From Betaproteobacteria bacterium (GTDB lineage Bacteria > Pseudomonadota > Gammaproteobacteria > Burkholderiales > SG8-41), in assembly GCA_016192825.1 (NCBI GenBank), contig JACPTK010000009.1:1-54681 (forward strand): DNA of 54,681 nt. Reading direction: 5' to 3'. The stretch's first letter is position 1, and every line of letters begins with the position of its first letter. Under the pieces are notes generated by a model. It was given only the letters and a program-made list of their open reading frames with translations. It was not told where the DNA came from and did no database searches. Shown piece after piece: positions 15,519-23,452 of the stretch. A program made the position numbers and the translations under genes.

Positions 15519-15825
15519 CTATCAGCTACCAGCTACCAGCTATCAGCTACCAGCTACCAGTTGCCAGCTACCAGCTACCAGCTACCGGCTACCGGCTACC
15601 AGCTACCAGTTGCCAGCTACCAGCTACCAGTTGCCAGCTACCAGCTACCAGTTGCCAGCTACCGGCTACCAGCTACCAGTTGCCAGCTACCGGCTACCAG
15701 CTACCAGCTACCGGCTACCAGCTACCAGCTACCAGCTACCAGCTACCAGCTACCAGCAACTGTCAGACCCGGTGGGAAATTATGGTTCAAGCTCGCGGCT
15801 CGCGGCTGGAAGCTGGCGGCTCAAT
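15519..15825. repeat. Long heptameric array (CTACCAG)n with partial complementary arm
   Basis: About 34 tandem copies of a 7-bp unit (TACCAGC with TATCAGC, TACCGGC and TTGCCAG-type variants) run from 15519 to about 15758. A complementary tail follows (GCGGCTCGCGGCTGGAAGCTGGCGGC, 15793-15821). The tail after GGTTCAAGCT is nearly the same as in the element at 20.5 kb. The array lies between the dioxygenase stop codon and the DedA start, and its last units end about 18 bp before the DedA ATG. Confidence 0.85.
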
Positions 15826-16603
15826 CAAAGCGGTAGGCATCCATGCTGATCACGCCGGACTGGATGCTCGAGTGCAGCCGCTGCGTCGCGCCGCCGGGAT
15901 CGCCCGCGCCAAGCGCGACGAACAGTGGTATCAGGTGCTCGTCCGTGGGATGGTTGCGCACCGCGTGCGGCGCGCGCCGGCGGTAATCGACCAGGTCATC
16001 CCGCCGCCGCGCGGACAGCGCGTCCGCAAGCCATTCGTTGAACTCGACGGTCCACGGCTGCGGCACCGGATTGCCCCGCTGGTGGCTCAGCTCGTGCAGG
16101 TTATGGGTGGCGCCGCCCGAGGCGAATATCAACACGCCCTCGTCGCGCAGCGGCCGCAGCGCTTCGCCCAGCCGCACGTGATGCGCCGGTCCTTCACGCC
16201 ACTGGATCGAGCATTGCGTGACCGGTATGTCGGCCGTCGGGTACATGTGGAAGAGCGGCGTCCACGCGCCGTGGTCGAGGCCGCGCGCGGGGTCGATGTC
16301 GGTTTGCAGGCCACGCTCCTGCAGCAGACCCGCGACACGCTCGGCGAGCCTGGGCGCGCCGGGCGCGGGATAGAGCAGGCGGTAGAGTCCCGGCGGAAAG
16401 CCGTAGAAGTCGTAAATGGTTTCCGGCTTCGCCGCGCCGCTCACCGCCGGTCGCGCGGTGTCCCAGTGCGCCGAAACGACGAGGATCGCGTCCGGCCGGC
16501 CGAGCGAGCCGCCGAGCCCATGCAGGAAATCGACGGCCGCGCTGCGCTCGAGCGGCAGCGTCGGCGAGCCGTGCGAGACGAAAATCGCGGGCCAGCGTTT
16601 CAT
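15821..16603 (-). CDS. LigB-type extradiol ring-cleavage dioxygenase (4,5-DOPA dioxygenase-like)
   Basis: A 260-aa protein of the YgiD/DODA family within the LigB superfamily. Predicted metal ligands are His11 (FVSHGSP), His46 (VVSAHWD), His167 (GATHNLH) and His223 (TDEHLIPLF), the pattern seen in E. coli YgiD. Family members cleave catecholic rings such as DOPA or act on uncharacterised aromatics. The start at 16603 (MKRWPAIFVSHGSP) fits the family N-terminus. Its neighbour upstream is a glutathionyl-hydroquinone reductase, giving a small aromatic-turnover group, though nonamer repeats separate the two genes. Confidence 0.9.
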   Translation of the reverse strand: MKRWPAIFVSHGSPTLPLERSAAVDFLHGLGGSLGRPDAILVVSAHWDTARPAVSGAAKPETIYDFYGFPPGLYRLLYPAPGAPRLAERVAGLLQERGLQTDIDPARGLDHGAWTPLFHMYPTADIPVTQCSIQWREGPAHHVRLGEALRPLRDEGVLIFASGGATHNLHELSHQRGNPVPQPWTVEFNEWLADALSARRRDDLVDYRRRAPHAVRNHPTDEHLIPLFVALGAGDPGGATQRLHSSIQSGVISMDAYRFD

Positions 16604-16617
16604 GTCGCGCTAAAAAA

Positions 16618-16742
16618 TAGACAGGATTTACAAGATTACCCAGGATTAACAAGATAGAAACAAAGGATACTGACAACACGAAGCCATTCGTCTTTATTGG
16701 TCTAATCCTGTAAATCTTGTCGAATCCTGTTAATCCTGTGTA
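16618..16742. repeat. Nonameric repeat arms (TAATCCTGT family) forming a hairpin
   Basis: Left arm: GACAGGATTTACAAGATTAC, then CCAGGATTAACAAGAT (16619-16654). Right arm: TAATCCTGTAAATCTTGT, then CGAATCCTGTTAATCCTGTG (16702-16740). The units are about 9 bp and the arms are complementary. A related GGATTATCCTGTTAATCCTG stretch occurs at 38823-38845. Confidence 0.7.
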
Positions 16743-16773
16743 ATTTTTTTTGGCTCTCTTGAACAGGCGACGC

Positions 16774-17748
16774 TCACGCAGCGGCGCGGGCGAACTTGCG
16801 CGCGCGGTCGTGCGGCGCCATGAAATCGAGCGCCGGCCCCCTGGGCACGATGCCGGTCGGGTTGATGTGGCGGTGGCTCGCATAGTAGTGGCGCTTGATG
16901 TGGTCCATGTCCACCGTCTCCGCGACGCCCGGCACCTGGTAGAGGTCGCGGACGTAATTCGACAGGTTGGGATAGTCCTCGATGCGCCGCCGGTTGCACT
17001 TGAAGTGACCGTGGTACACCGAGTCGAAGCGCACGAGCGTGGGAAAGAGCCGCCAGTCCGCCTCCGTGATCCGGTCCCCCACCAGGTAGCGCGAGCGGTC
17101 GAGCCGTGCCTCCATCTCGTCCAGCGCGGCGAACAGGGCGTCGAACGCACGCTCGTACGCCTCCTGCGTCGTCGCGAAGCCGGTACGGTACACGCCGTTG
17201 TTGATGCCCCCGTAGACCACCTTGTTGACCGCGTCGATCTCCCCGCGCAATGGCTTTGGATAGTAGTCCTCGTGCGCGCCGGCGTGGGCCTCGAACTCGC
17301 TGTTGAGCATCCGGATGATCTCGGAGGACTCGTTGTTGACGATCGTGCCCTTCCGCTTGTCCCACAGCGCCGGCACCGAAACGCGACCGGTGTAGTCGGA
17401 TTTCGCCTTCGTATAGAGCTGGTGCAGGTGATGGAATCCGTTTACGGTGTCCGGCACGCAGCCCTGCCCCTCCCCGAACGGCCAACCCTGGTCCACTATG
17501 ACCGGGTCCACGATCGAGATCGAAATCGCTTGTTCGAGTCCCTTCAGCTTGCGGAAGATGAGGGTGCGATGCGCCCACGGACACGCGGTCGAGACGTAGA
17601 GGTGGTAGCGGCCCGCCTCCGCCGGAAACCCGCTCGAGCCGTCCGCCGTCACGCGGTCACGGAACTGGCTGTCGCGGCGCACGAACTCGCCGCTGACCAT
17701 TCGCGCATCGTGGCCTTCGCGCCAGGCACCGTTTTCGAGATAGCCCAT
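16774..17748 (-). CDS. Glutathionyl-hydroquinone reductase (Xi-class GST, YqjG/PcpF-like)
   Basis: A 324-aa Xi-class glutathione transferase. The catalytic Cys is Cys56 in STACPWAHRTLIFRKLKGL. The C-terminal helical domain carries NNGVYRTGFATTQEAYE, WRLFPTLVRFDSVYHGHFKCN and YPNLSNYVRDLYQ, all diagnostic for this class. These enzymes reduce glutathionyl-hydroquinones back to hydroquinone plus glutathione and appear in chlorophenol breakdown and quinone detoxification. The ATG at 17748 (MGYLENGAW) is chosen by homology. It has no Shine-Dalgarno, and the leader directly upstream is a run of CACCCAT-type heptamers. Confidence 0.93.
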   Translation of the reverse strand: MGYLENGAWREGHDARMVSGEFVRRDSQFRDRVTADGSSGFPAEAGRYHLYVSTACPWAHRTLIFRKLKGLEQAISISIVDPVIVDQGWPFGEGQGCVPDTVNGFHHLHQLYTKAKSDYTGRVSVPALWDKRKGTIVNNESSEIIRMLNSEFEAHAGAHEDYYPKPLRGEIDAVNKVVYGGINNGVYRTGFATTQEAYERAFDALFAALDEMEARLDRSRYLVGDRITEADWRLFPTLVRFDSVYHGHFKCNRRRIEDYPNLSNYVRDLYQVPGVAETVDMDHIKRHYYASHRHINPTGIVPRGPALDFMAPHDRARKFARAAA

Positions 17749-17752
17749 TGTC

Positions 17753-17792
17753 GTGATGGGTGATGGGTGATGGGTGATGAGTGATGAGTGAC
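17753..17792. repeat. Heptameric array (TGATGGG/TGATGAG) at the hydroquinone reductase start
   Basis: Five tandem heptamers (TGATGGG three times, then TGATGAG twice, ending GTGAC) begin about 5 bp upstream of the ATG at 17748. They occupy the place where a ribosome-binding site would be expected. Confidence 0.75.
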
Positions 17793-17847
17793 TTAGCGGC
17801 GCACTCATTACACCGGATAAGACAATAACAGTTTGCGTCAATGAGTT

Positions 17848-18882
17848 CTATCCGTCCGCAGCGCAGCGGAACCCGATCTGCCGGTGGCCGGTCGCGGGAT
17901 TGCGGAAAGCGACGGTGCGGTTCCAGCTGACGAGCTTATCGGGCGTATCGTCGAAGATATAGTTGCCGCCACGCACGATGCGCTCGCCAGGAGCAGCCAG
18001 GTCCTCGCGGCCGTCGTCTGCGCGGTAGGGATACGGGCGGTCGAACGTGCTGGTCCATTCGAGCAGGCTCCCCGCCATGTCGAGCAGACCTTCCGGGGTC
18101 GCGCCGCGCGGGCGGCTGCCGGCCGGGAGCGTGGTGCCGCTCGGGAGCCCGATTACCGCGAGCCCCGCCGTCGGCATCGCGTCGCCCCAGGGAAAGGGGC
18201 GTCCCTGCATCCCGCGGGCGGCGGCTTCCCATTCGACTTCGGTCGGCAGGCGCGCGCCGCGCCAGCCGCAATAGGCGAGAGCGCCGGCCCAGGTGACTTC
18301 CGTCACCGGATGGTTGTCGTGGCCTGAATTGGGAACGAAGCGCCCGCCGCGCACCCCGATGCGCGCGTCCTCATCGTCCGTGTCTATGATCGTATAGGGC
18401 GAGGGACGGCTCGAGAATTCGAGGAAGAAGCGCCGGTCCTGCGGGGCAAAGTTCTCGGGCCGCGTCCTGCCGCCGAGCGCGGCGCCGACAGGCTTCGCTG
18501 GAAGCGCATTGAGGAACTCGGCGAACTGCGCGTTGGTGACCTCGGTCCGGTCGATCCGGAACGGCTTGATCGCCACGCGGTGCTCCGGCATCGCGGCGCG
18601 GTTGGCGAGCGGGTGCTGTGCCGGCGAGCCGATGGTGTAGGTGCCTCCCGGGATCCGCGCCATGGAGGCGTGCTGCCGGGCCGATTCGGGGGCGCTCTTC
18701 GCGTCGAACGGCACGGGCTGGGGAAACCGCGGCGGCGGCGTCATCGGTGAAGCCGTCTGCGCGACCGCGCCCGCGCTGAAGGCGATCGAAAGCGCGGCCG
18801 ATAAAAGCCGCGCGCGAACACGAACAGCAGCCCGCCTGCGATCGATAGGCGGGCAAGCGTTCCGCGTGAGCGCTTTTGGCAT
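17848..18882 (-). CDS. SUMF1/formylglycine-generating-enzyme-like secreted protein
   Basis: A 344-aa protein with a cationic N-terminus and signal peptide (AALSIAFSAGAVAQ, cleavage near residue 42), then a complete FGE-sulfatase (SUMF1) fold. Motifs are MARIPGGTYTIGS, RIDRTEVTNAQFAEFL, HPVTEVTWAGALAYCGW, RLPTEVEWEAAARG, DMAGSLLEWTS, RIVRGGNY and RQIGFRCA. Only some members convert Cys to formylglycine; here few Cys are conserved, so a non-catalytic or different oxidative role is possible. The ATG overlaps the stop of the upstream flavoprotein gene (TAATG), implying translational coupling. A periplasmic product coupled to a cytosolic quinone reductase is unusual. Confidence 0.88.
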   Translation of the reverse strand: MPKALTRNACPPIDRRRAAVRVRARLLSAALSIAFSAGAVAQTASPMTPPPRFPQPVPFDAKSAPESARQHASMARIPGGTYTIGSPAQHPLANRAAMPEHRVAIKPFRIDRTEVTNAQFAEFLNALPAKPVGAALGGRTRPENFAPQDRRFFLEFSSRPSPYTIIDTDDEDARIGVRGGRFVPNSGHDNHPVTEVTWAGALAYCGWRGARLPTEVEWEAAARGMQGRPFPWGDAMPTAGLAVIGLPSGTTLPAGSRPRGATPEGLLDMAGSLLEWTSTFDRPYPYRADDGREDLAAPGERIVRGGNYIFDDTPDKLVSWNRTVAFRNPATGHRQIGFRCAADG

Positions 18883-19466
18883 TACGCCGTTGCTAGCGCA
18901 CGCTCGCCGGCGAACTGCAGCGTCACCCGCGCGACGCGCCGACCGAGTTCCTCGGCGGTCTTGAGATCGCTCGCCGGGATCGCCTCCGCGCCCTGGTCCA
19001 CTGCCGACTGCGTCATCGAGCCGCCGAAGCCGCCCAGCCGGTTGAGATCGTTGACGCTGCCCTTGCTCGAATTGTTTCCCGGCATCAGCCCCAGCCCCAC
19101 CCAGACCATGCCGTGCTGCATCGCGAAGGTGAACAGCTGCACCAGCGAGTTGAACTTGTCCCCGCTCTGGCTCCCGGAATGCGTGAAGCCCGCCGCGATC
19201 TTGTCCTTCCAGCCCTGCGTGAACCAGACCTTCGAGCTTGCGTCCATGAACGCCTTGAAAGGCGCGGAGGCGCTGCCCATGTAGGTCGGCGCGCCGAAGA
19301 CGATCGCGTCGGCCTCGTCGAGGTCCTGCCAGTGCTTCTCGATGTCCTCGACCCGGACCAGCCGGGTGTCGATGCCGTCCACGCCGGCCGCGCCGCGCGC
19401 AACCGCCTTTGCCACTTCGGCCGTATGGCCGTATCCGCTGTGATACACGACTGCAACCGTTGTCAT
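18882..19466 (-). CDS. WrbA-like NAD(P)H:quinone oxidoreductase/flavodoxin family protein
   Basis: A 194-aa flavodoxin-fold protein. It starts MTTVAVVYHSGYGHTAEVAK, in which SGYGHT is the FMN phosphate-binding loop. FGAPTYMGSASAPFKAFMD and a late GGFGGS loop match the WrbA/NADPH-dependent FMN reductase group. WrbA-type enzymes reduce quinones by two electrons to avoid radical formation. The ATG at 19466 is preceded by an AGAGAGG sequence. The stop overlaps the SUMF1-like start, and a LysR-type regulator is transcribed divergently from 19596 across a perfect palindrome, so it is probably LysR-controlled. Confidence 0.9.
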   Translation of the reverse strand: MTTVAVVYHSGYGHTAEVAKAVARGAAGVDGIDTRLVRVEDIEKHWQDLDEADAIVFGAPTYMGSASAPFKAFMDASSKVWFTQGWKDKIAAGFTHSGSQSGDKFNSLVQLFTFAMQHGMVWVGLGLMPGNNSSKGSVNDLNRLGGFGGSMTQSAVDQGAEAIPASDLKTAEELGRRVARVTLQFAGERALATA

Positions 19467-19564
19467 GGCCGTGCCTCTCTTGAAGTTGAAAATGGTCGTG
19501 ACGAAGTCCACGCCGCACAGTCTGGGGTACGTGGCGTCCGGGATAAACAGACTGGAGATTGATT

Positions 19565-19589
19565 TATTATCCCAATTATCGGGATAATA
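19565..19589. promoter_or_regulatory. Operator palindrome between wrbA-like and lysR genes
   Basis: TATTATCCC (19565-19573) and GGGATAATA (19581-19589) form a perfect 9-bp inverted repeat with a 7-bp spacer. It is AT-rich against a GC-rich background, 6 bp upstream of the LysR start and about 100 bp upstream of the divergent flavoprotein gene. It is a plausible LysR autoregulatory site. Confidence 0.7.
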
Positions 19590-19595
19590 GCGGGC

Positions 19596-20495
19596 ATGGA
19601 CCTCTTCCGGTCGCTTCGTGTTTTTACACAAGTTGTTGAATCCAAGAGTTTTGTACGGGCAGCTGAACGACTAGACCTGTCCACCACAGCCGTGTCCAGG
19701 CAGATCGCCGAACTTGAAGATCACCTGCATACGCGGCTGTTCCACCGCACTACGCGGCGCATCAGCCTCACGGAATCGGGTCGCGGATTCCACGAGCGCT
19801 GCGCGCAGATACTGGCCGATCTCGACGAAGCCGAACGGGAGGCGGCACAGCAGGTAGCCGAGCCGTACGGCACGGTCCGCCTTACATCCTCGGTCAACTT
19901 CGGCACGCGCCAGCTGACGCCCGCGATCGCGTCGTTCATGGCACGTCATCCTCACGTCAAGTTCGACGTCTCGCTCTCCGACCGGATCGTCGACCTCTTT
20001 GAGGAAGGATTCGATCTCGCGATCCGGGTCGGCGGAACGGGCGCGCAAAATCTCGTCGCGCGCAAGCTCGGCGAGACGCGATTCGTGACCTGCGCCGCGC
20101 CAGCCTACCTCGCCCGGCACGGCGCGCCGGCCGCGCCGGAGGATCTCGCGCGCCACAACTGCCTCACGTACGAGTACGCGCTGCGCGATGCCTGGACGTT
20201 CAGGGATGCATCAGGGCGCGAGCGCGCCGTGCGCGTCGCGGGCAATCTCAGCTCGAACAACGGGGACCTGCTCGCCGCGGCGGCGGCGCAGGGCGTGGGC
20301 ATACTGCTGGAGCCCGACTTCATCGTCGGCCCGGAGCTGGCGCAGGGGCGCCTGGTGCGCGTGCTCGAGTCGTTCGAGGCCCCGGTCTCACCGATCTATG
20401 CCGTTTACCCGAGCCGCCGCCACCTGGCGGCGAAGATACGCGCGTTCGTGGATTTTCTCGCCGAACGATTCGCCGGCGCGAAGGCATGGGCTTGA
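19596..20495 (+). CDS. LysR-family transcriptional regulator
   Basis: A 299-aa regulator. The N-terminal winged helix-turn-helix is MDLFRSLRVFTQVVESKSF with SFVRAAERLDLSTTAVSRQI as recognition unit, followed by the LFHRTTRRISLTESG wing. The C-terminal substrate-binding domain belongs to the CrgA/DsdC-type PBP2 group (GTVRLTSSVNFGTRQLTP, LFEEGFDLAIRVG, FVTCAAPAYLARHG). Divergent orientation and a shared palindrome suggest it controls the neighbouring wrbA-like/SUMF1-like operon, probably in response to a quinone or electrophile. That link is inferred from position only. Confidence 0.93.
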   Translation: MDLFRSLRVFTQVVESKSFVRAAERLDLSTTAVSRQIAELEDHLHTRLFHRTTRRISLTESGRGFHERCAQILADLDEAEREAAQQVAEPYGTVRLTSSVNFGTRQLTPAIASFMARHPHVKFDVSLSDRIVDLFEEGFDLAIRVGGTGAQNLVARKLGETRFVTCAAPAYLARHGAPAAPEDLARHNCLTYEYALRDAWTFRDASGRERAVRVAGNLSSNNGDLLAAAAAQGVGILLEPDFIVGPELAQGRLVRVLESFEAPVSPIYAVYPSRRHLAAKIRAFVDFLAERFAGAKAWA

Positions 20496-20498
20496 GTC

Positions 20499-20579
20499 AG
20501 CCGTCAGCTACCAGCGTAAGACCAACGGCGCCGCTAAGGTTCAAGCTGGCGGCTGACGGCTGGAAGCTGGCAGCTTGTT
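20499..20579. repeat. Heptameric hairpin element (CAGCCGT/CAGCTAC family)
   Basis: CAGCCGTCAGCTACCAGC (20500-20517) is matched by GCTGGCGGCTGACGGCTG (20546-20563) with two mismatches around a 28-nt loop. GAAGCTGGCAGC follows. It begins just after the LysR stop codon and ends at the pirin stop codon, between two converging genes, so it could act as a bidirectional terminator-like hairpin. Confidence 0.7.
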
Positions 20580-21278
20580 TCATGGCAAGTCGAAAAGCAA
20601 GACCTCGGCTTCGCGCGCGTCATTCAGTTCGATCGAGGCCTCGCTCGCGATCCTGGCGCCGTCGCCGCTCTTGAGCGGCGTGCCATTCACGTTGACCGTT
20701 CCGCGCGCGATGTGGAGGTAGGCGCGGCGCCCCGGCGCGAGCCGGTGCGCGACCGCGTCCCCGCCGTCGAGAACCGAGGCATACACGTAGGCGTCCTGAT
20801 GGATCGTGACCGAGCCCTCGCGCCCGTCGGGCGAGGCGATCAGGCGCAGCTGCGCCTTCTTCTCGGCGGTGCCGAACTGCTTTTCCTCGTAGCCCGGCCG
20901 CACGCCAGTGATTTTCGGCTCGATCCAGATCTGCAGCAGGTGCACGCGCTCCTCGCGCGAGGGATTGAACTCGCTGTGGCGCACGCCGGTGCCGGCGCTC
21001 ATGCGCTGCACGTTGCCGGGCCGGATGATGGAGCCGTTGCCCATGCTGTCCTTGTGCTCGAGCGCGCCCTCCAGGACGTAGGTGATGATCTCCATGTCGC
21101 GGTGGCCGTGCATGCCGAAGCCCTGCCCGGGCTGCACCTTGTCGTCGTTGATCACGCGCAGCGCCCCGAAACCCATTTCGCGCGGGTCGTGGTAATCGGC
21201 AAACGAGAACGTGTGCCAGGTGTCGAGCCAGCCGTGATTGGCATGGCCGCGCGCCTCCGCTTTCCTGACCGTCAGCAT
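20580..21278 (-). CDS. Pirin-family bicupin (quercetinase-like) protein
   Basis: A 232-aa pirin-like bicupin. The N-terminal cupin carries metal-ligand motif [15 protein letters not shown], preceded by [13 protein letters not shown], and a later H in [10 protein letters not shown]. The first residues ([20 protein letters not shown]) are typical of YhhW/YhaK-type proteins. E. coli YhhW has quercetin 2,3-dioxygenase activity in vitro, and other pirins act as redox cofactors. The start at 21278 ([10 protein letters not shown]) is chosen by homology and has AGGAGGCAAC upstream. It converges with the LysR gene. Confidence 0.92.
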   Translation of the reverse strand: MLTVRKAEARGHANHGWLDTWHTFSFADYHDPREMGFGALRVINDDKVQPGQGFGMHGHRDMEIITYVLEGALEHKDSMGNGSIIRPGNVQRMSAGTGVRHSEFNPSREERVHLLQIWIEPKITGVRPGYEEKQFGTAEKKAQLRLIASPDGREGSVTIHQDAYVYASVLDGGDAVAHRLAPGRRAYLHIARGTVNVNGTPLKSGDGARIASEASIELNDAREAEVLLFDLP

Positions 21279-21427
21279 GTTGCCTCCTTGTCGGTATTCC
21301 GTGGGTCGTCGTGGACCGGATAACCGCATGATAGGGCGCGGCGGCGCGCCATCAAATCGGAATAATTTGACATGATCCGTCAGATTATTTGAACGATAAT
21401 GAATATATTAATCAGGTGGTTGCATAT

Positions 21428-21456
21428 AAGAAATCCGATGGATTATCGGATTTCTT
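21428..21456 (-). terminator. Perfect stem-loop over the protease stop codon
   Basis: AAGAAATCCGAT (21428-21439) and ATCGGATTTCTT (21445-21456) form a 12-bp perfect stem with a 5-nt loop. The protease stop codon (21443-21445) lies at the loop. There is no clear T-run after it on the minus strand, so it may be a terminator or an RNA-stabilising hairpin. Confidence 0.5.
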
Positions 21457-22459
21457 CAGGGTCAATATCGAGCACCAGCCGGCGCCCGCGGCGCAGTACT
21501 GTGACCGGCACGCGGCTGCCGAGCTTCTCCTCGGTCAGCAAGCGGTGCAGGTCGTCGAAGCCCCCAACCGGCTGGCCGGCAAAACCGACGATGATGTCGC
21601 CCTGCTCCACGCCCGCGCGGCTCGCGGGCCCGCCGCGCTCGACCGAGGCGACCTGGACGGCGGCCTCGCGCTCGAGTCCGTGCTGCCGCACCATCCGCCG
21701 CGGCAGCACGATGTTCTGCCCCGCGAGCCCCAGACGCGCGCGCCGCACGCGACCGTGCTTGAGCAGCTGCGCAATGGTCACTTTCGCGGTGTCGATCGCC
21801 GTGGCAAAGCAAATGCCCTGCGCCGGCAGGATGATCGCGGTGTTGACGCCGATCACCTCGCCGCGCGAGGACACCAGCGGTCCCCCGGAATTGCCCGGAT
21901 TGAGCGCGGCATCGGTCTGGATCACGTCGTCCATCAGCCGCCCGGTCTGCGAGCGCAGCGAGCGGCCGAGCGCGGAGACGACGCCCGCCGTCACGGTGCA
22001 CTGGAAGCCGTACGGATTGCCGATCGCGATCACGAGCTGCCCGACGCGCAGGCCGCGCGATTCCCCGAGCGCGACCGACGGCAGCTTGTGGCCGTCGACG
22101 CGCACCACCGCGAGATCGGTGTCGGGGTCGTCGCCGATGAGGCTCGCCTGGAGCACCTGCCCGTCGTTGAGCGTCACGCCGATCCCGGCCGCGCCCGACA
22201 CGACGTGGCTGTTGGTGGCGATCAGGCCGTCGGGCGCGAAGATGAATCCGGAGCCGCTGCCTGCGACTTCCTGCGCGACTTCGCGTCCCCGCGCGTCGCG
22301 CCCGCGCACGCGCCGCTTGACGTCGAGCCGCACCACGGCGGGCGCAACGCTTTCCGCGACATGAGTGACCGTGCGCGAATATGCGTCGAGCAGGGCTGCG
22401 TCGGATAAAGACCCTGAACCGCTCTCGGGATTGGACGATTGAATGGCTTCGTCCAGCAT
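21443..22459 (-). CDS. Trypsin-like S1C serine protease with PDZ domain (HtrA/DegP-like)
   Basis: A 338-aa HtrA-family protease. The catalytic triad is visible as His85 (TNSHVV), Asp115 (DTDLAVV) and Ser191 (NPGNSGGPL). A single C-terminal PDZ domain spans about residues 250-335 (GLERE...GVEQGDIIVGFAGQPVGG). No signal peptide or TM helix is evident at the N-terminus, so unlike DegP/DegS it may act in the cytoplasm, or the true start may lie elsewhere; the frame upstream runs into repeat DNA and a methylase fragment. The family degrades or refolds damaged proteins. Confidence 0.9.
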   Translation of the reverse strand: MLDEAIQSSNPESGSGSLSDAALLDAYSRTVTHVAESVAPAVVRLDVKRRVRGRDARGREVAQEVAGSGSGFIFAPDGLIATNSHVVSGAAGIGVTLNDGQVLQASLIGDDPDTDLAVVRVDGHKLPSVALGESRGLRVGQLVIAIGNPYGFQCTVTAGVVSALGRSLRSQTGRLMDDVIQTDAALNPGNSGGPLVSSRGEVIGVNTAIILPAQGICFATAIDTAKVTIAQLLKHGRVRRARLGLAGQNIVLPRRMVRQHGLEREAAVQVASVERGGPASRAGVEQGDIIVGFAGQPVGGFDDLHRLLTEEKLGSRVPVTVLRRGRRLVLDIDPEEIR

Positions 22460-22489
22460 CCACCGAAAATGGGGCTGCGGCGGCAGGAA

Positions 22490-22753
22490 TCAACCCGCTG
22501 CTTGCGAACCCGAAGCGGACAGCGGGGCCGCGGCCGGGTCAATGTAGATGCAATCCACCTTTCCCGCGTACACCGGAAGCAGCGCCTTGAGGGCGTGCAG
22601 GTTGTCGCCGTGGATGATGAGGTTGTCGTCGAGCGAGGGCTTCTGCCCTTTGGCGGGCGATGATTTCTTGGCGTCGATCACCAGCTCGCGGAACGGGACC
22701 GAGAGATGGTGCGCGTAGACGAACGACTTCCCTTTGAATTCCAGTGTCGGCAT
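22490..22753 (-). pseudogene. Site-specific DNA methyltransferase (type III Mod-like), N-terminal fragment
   Basis: From the ATG at 22753 the frame reads MPTLEFKGKSFVYAHHLSVP, then SLDDNLIIHGDNLHALKALL and KVDCIYIDP. This is the exact opening of restriction-modification DNA methyltransferases, ending in the first part of the catalytic DPPY region. Homology stops after IDP (near 22536) and the frame runs on into unrelated sequence to 22490. About 70 of the expected several hundred residues remain, so this is a deletion remnant of an RM system. Confidence 0.75.
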
Positions 22754-22887
22754 CGACTTTCCCCCTCCCAGTCCAAGAATGATACGGTGCCCCGCTGCCA
22801 GTGACCAGCCGGAGGAAATGACCTTTGAATACCGCCGACTGCGATTCAATTCACCTCCAAGTCATACAAACCATTTACTGGCGGCGG

Positions 22888-23095
22888 AACAGGGCGGGTG
22901 GTGGGGGCGGTCCAGTGGGCCCAACCCCACTCTGTGGGACGAATGCACCAGCCGCGCCCGGGTGGCGGAATGGCCGGTGACTGATCCGGTCTCCCGGTGC
23001 TGGTACTGACTCACGGCAACACGACGGCCAAGTCCTATGCCTGGATGCGCTCGGGAGAACGGAGCAGGCGCCGGCCGTTCCGACAGGACCCGGCC
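22888..23095. repeat. Long direct repeat, copy 1 (left of higBA)
   Basis: A 182-bp block (22914-23095) is repeated at 24078-24259 with only one difference noticed. A 23-bp leader (AACAGGGCGGGTGGTGGGGG..., 22888-22910) is repeated at 23936-23958. The copies flank the higBA genes in the same orientation. I do not recognise a protein in the repeat. The stretch 22754-22887 holds nothing identifiable. Confidence 0.85.
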
Positions 23096-23142
23096 CAGCC
23101 CATGTTTTGCTCTAATCCTTTTGCCTTCGGCTCAGTCGGCCC

Positions 23143-23442
23143 TCAGTCCGCGTGCACCCGCACCCGCGGCTCGGCCTTCAGCCAGGTCGTGCGTTTCGCG
23201 ACCCTCAGGTCGTAGTCGACCTGGAGATTGAGCCAAAGCTCCGGCGACACCCCGAAATACTTGCCGAGGCGCAGCGCGGTGTCGGCGGTGATCGAGCGCT
23301 TGCCGTTGACGATATCGCTGATGCGATTGGGTGGTACCGCAATCTCGCGCGCGAGTCCGTTGATGCTCACACCCATCGGCTTCATGAAGTCCTCGTAGAG
23401 GATCTCGCCGGGAGGAATCGGTTCGAGCAGTTTGGCAGCCAT
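23143..23442 (-). CDS. higA: HigA-family antitoxin (XRE helix-turn-helix)
   Basis: A 99-aa antitoxin of the HigA/VapI group. The helix-turn-helix is SINGLAREIAVPPNRISDIV (about 25-44), followed by NGKRSITADTALRLGKYFGV and SPELWLNLQ, all diagnostic for HigA. It should neutralise HigB and repress its own promoter. The start at 23442 (MAAKLLEPIPPGEIL) has an AGGAGAGATGTC leader. The toxin gene precedes it by 10 bp, the inverted gene order typical of higBA. A perfect palindrome lies upstream of the pair. Confidence 0.92.
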   Translation of the reverse strand: MAAKLLEPIPPGEILYEDFMKPMGVSINGLAREIAVPPNRISDIVNGKRSITADTALRLGKYFGVSPELWLNLQVDYDLRVAKRTTWLKAEPRVRVHAD

Positions 23443-23452
23443 GACATCTCTC

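Noticed and set aside
15519-15758. CRISPR array
   Set aside because: Units are 7 bp and contiguous with no unique spacers, and no cas genes are present.
15509-15770. Repetitive polypeptide (QLPATSY units) encoded by the long heptamer array
   Set aside because: All three frames of a 7-bp repeat stay open and give the same periodic peptide. No start signal or conserved domain accompanies it, and it lies in a clear gene boundary.
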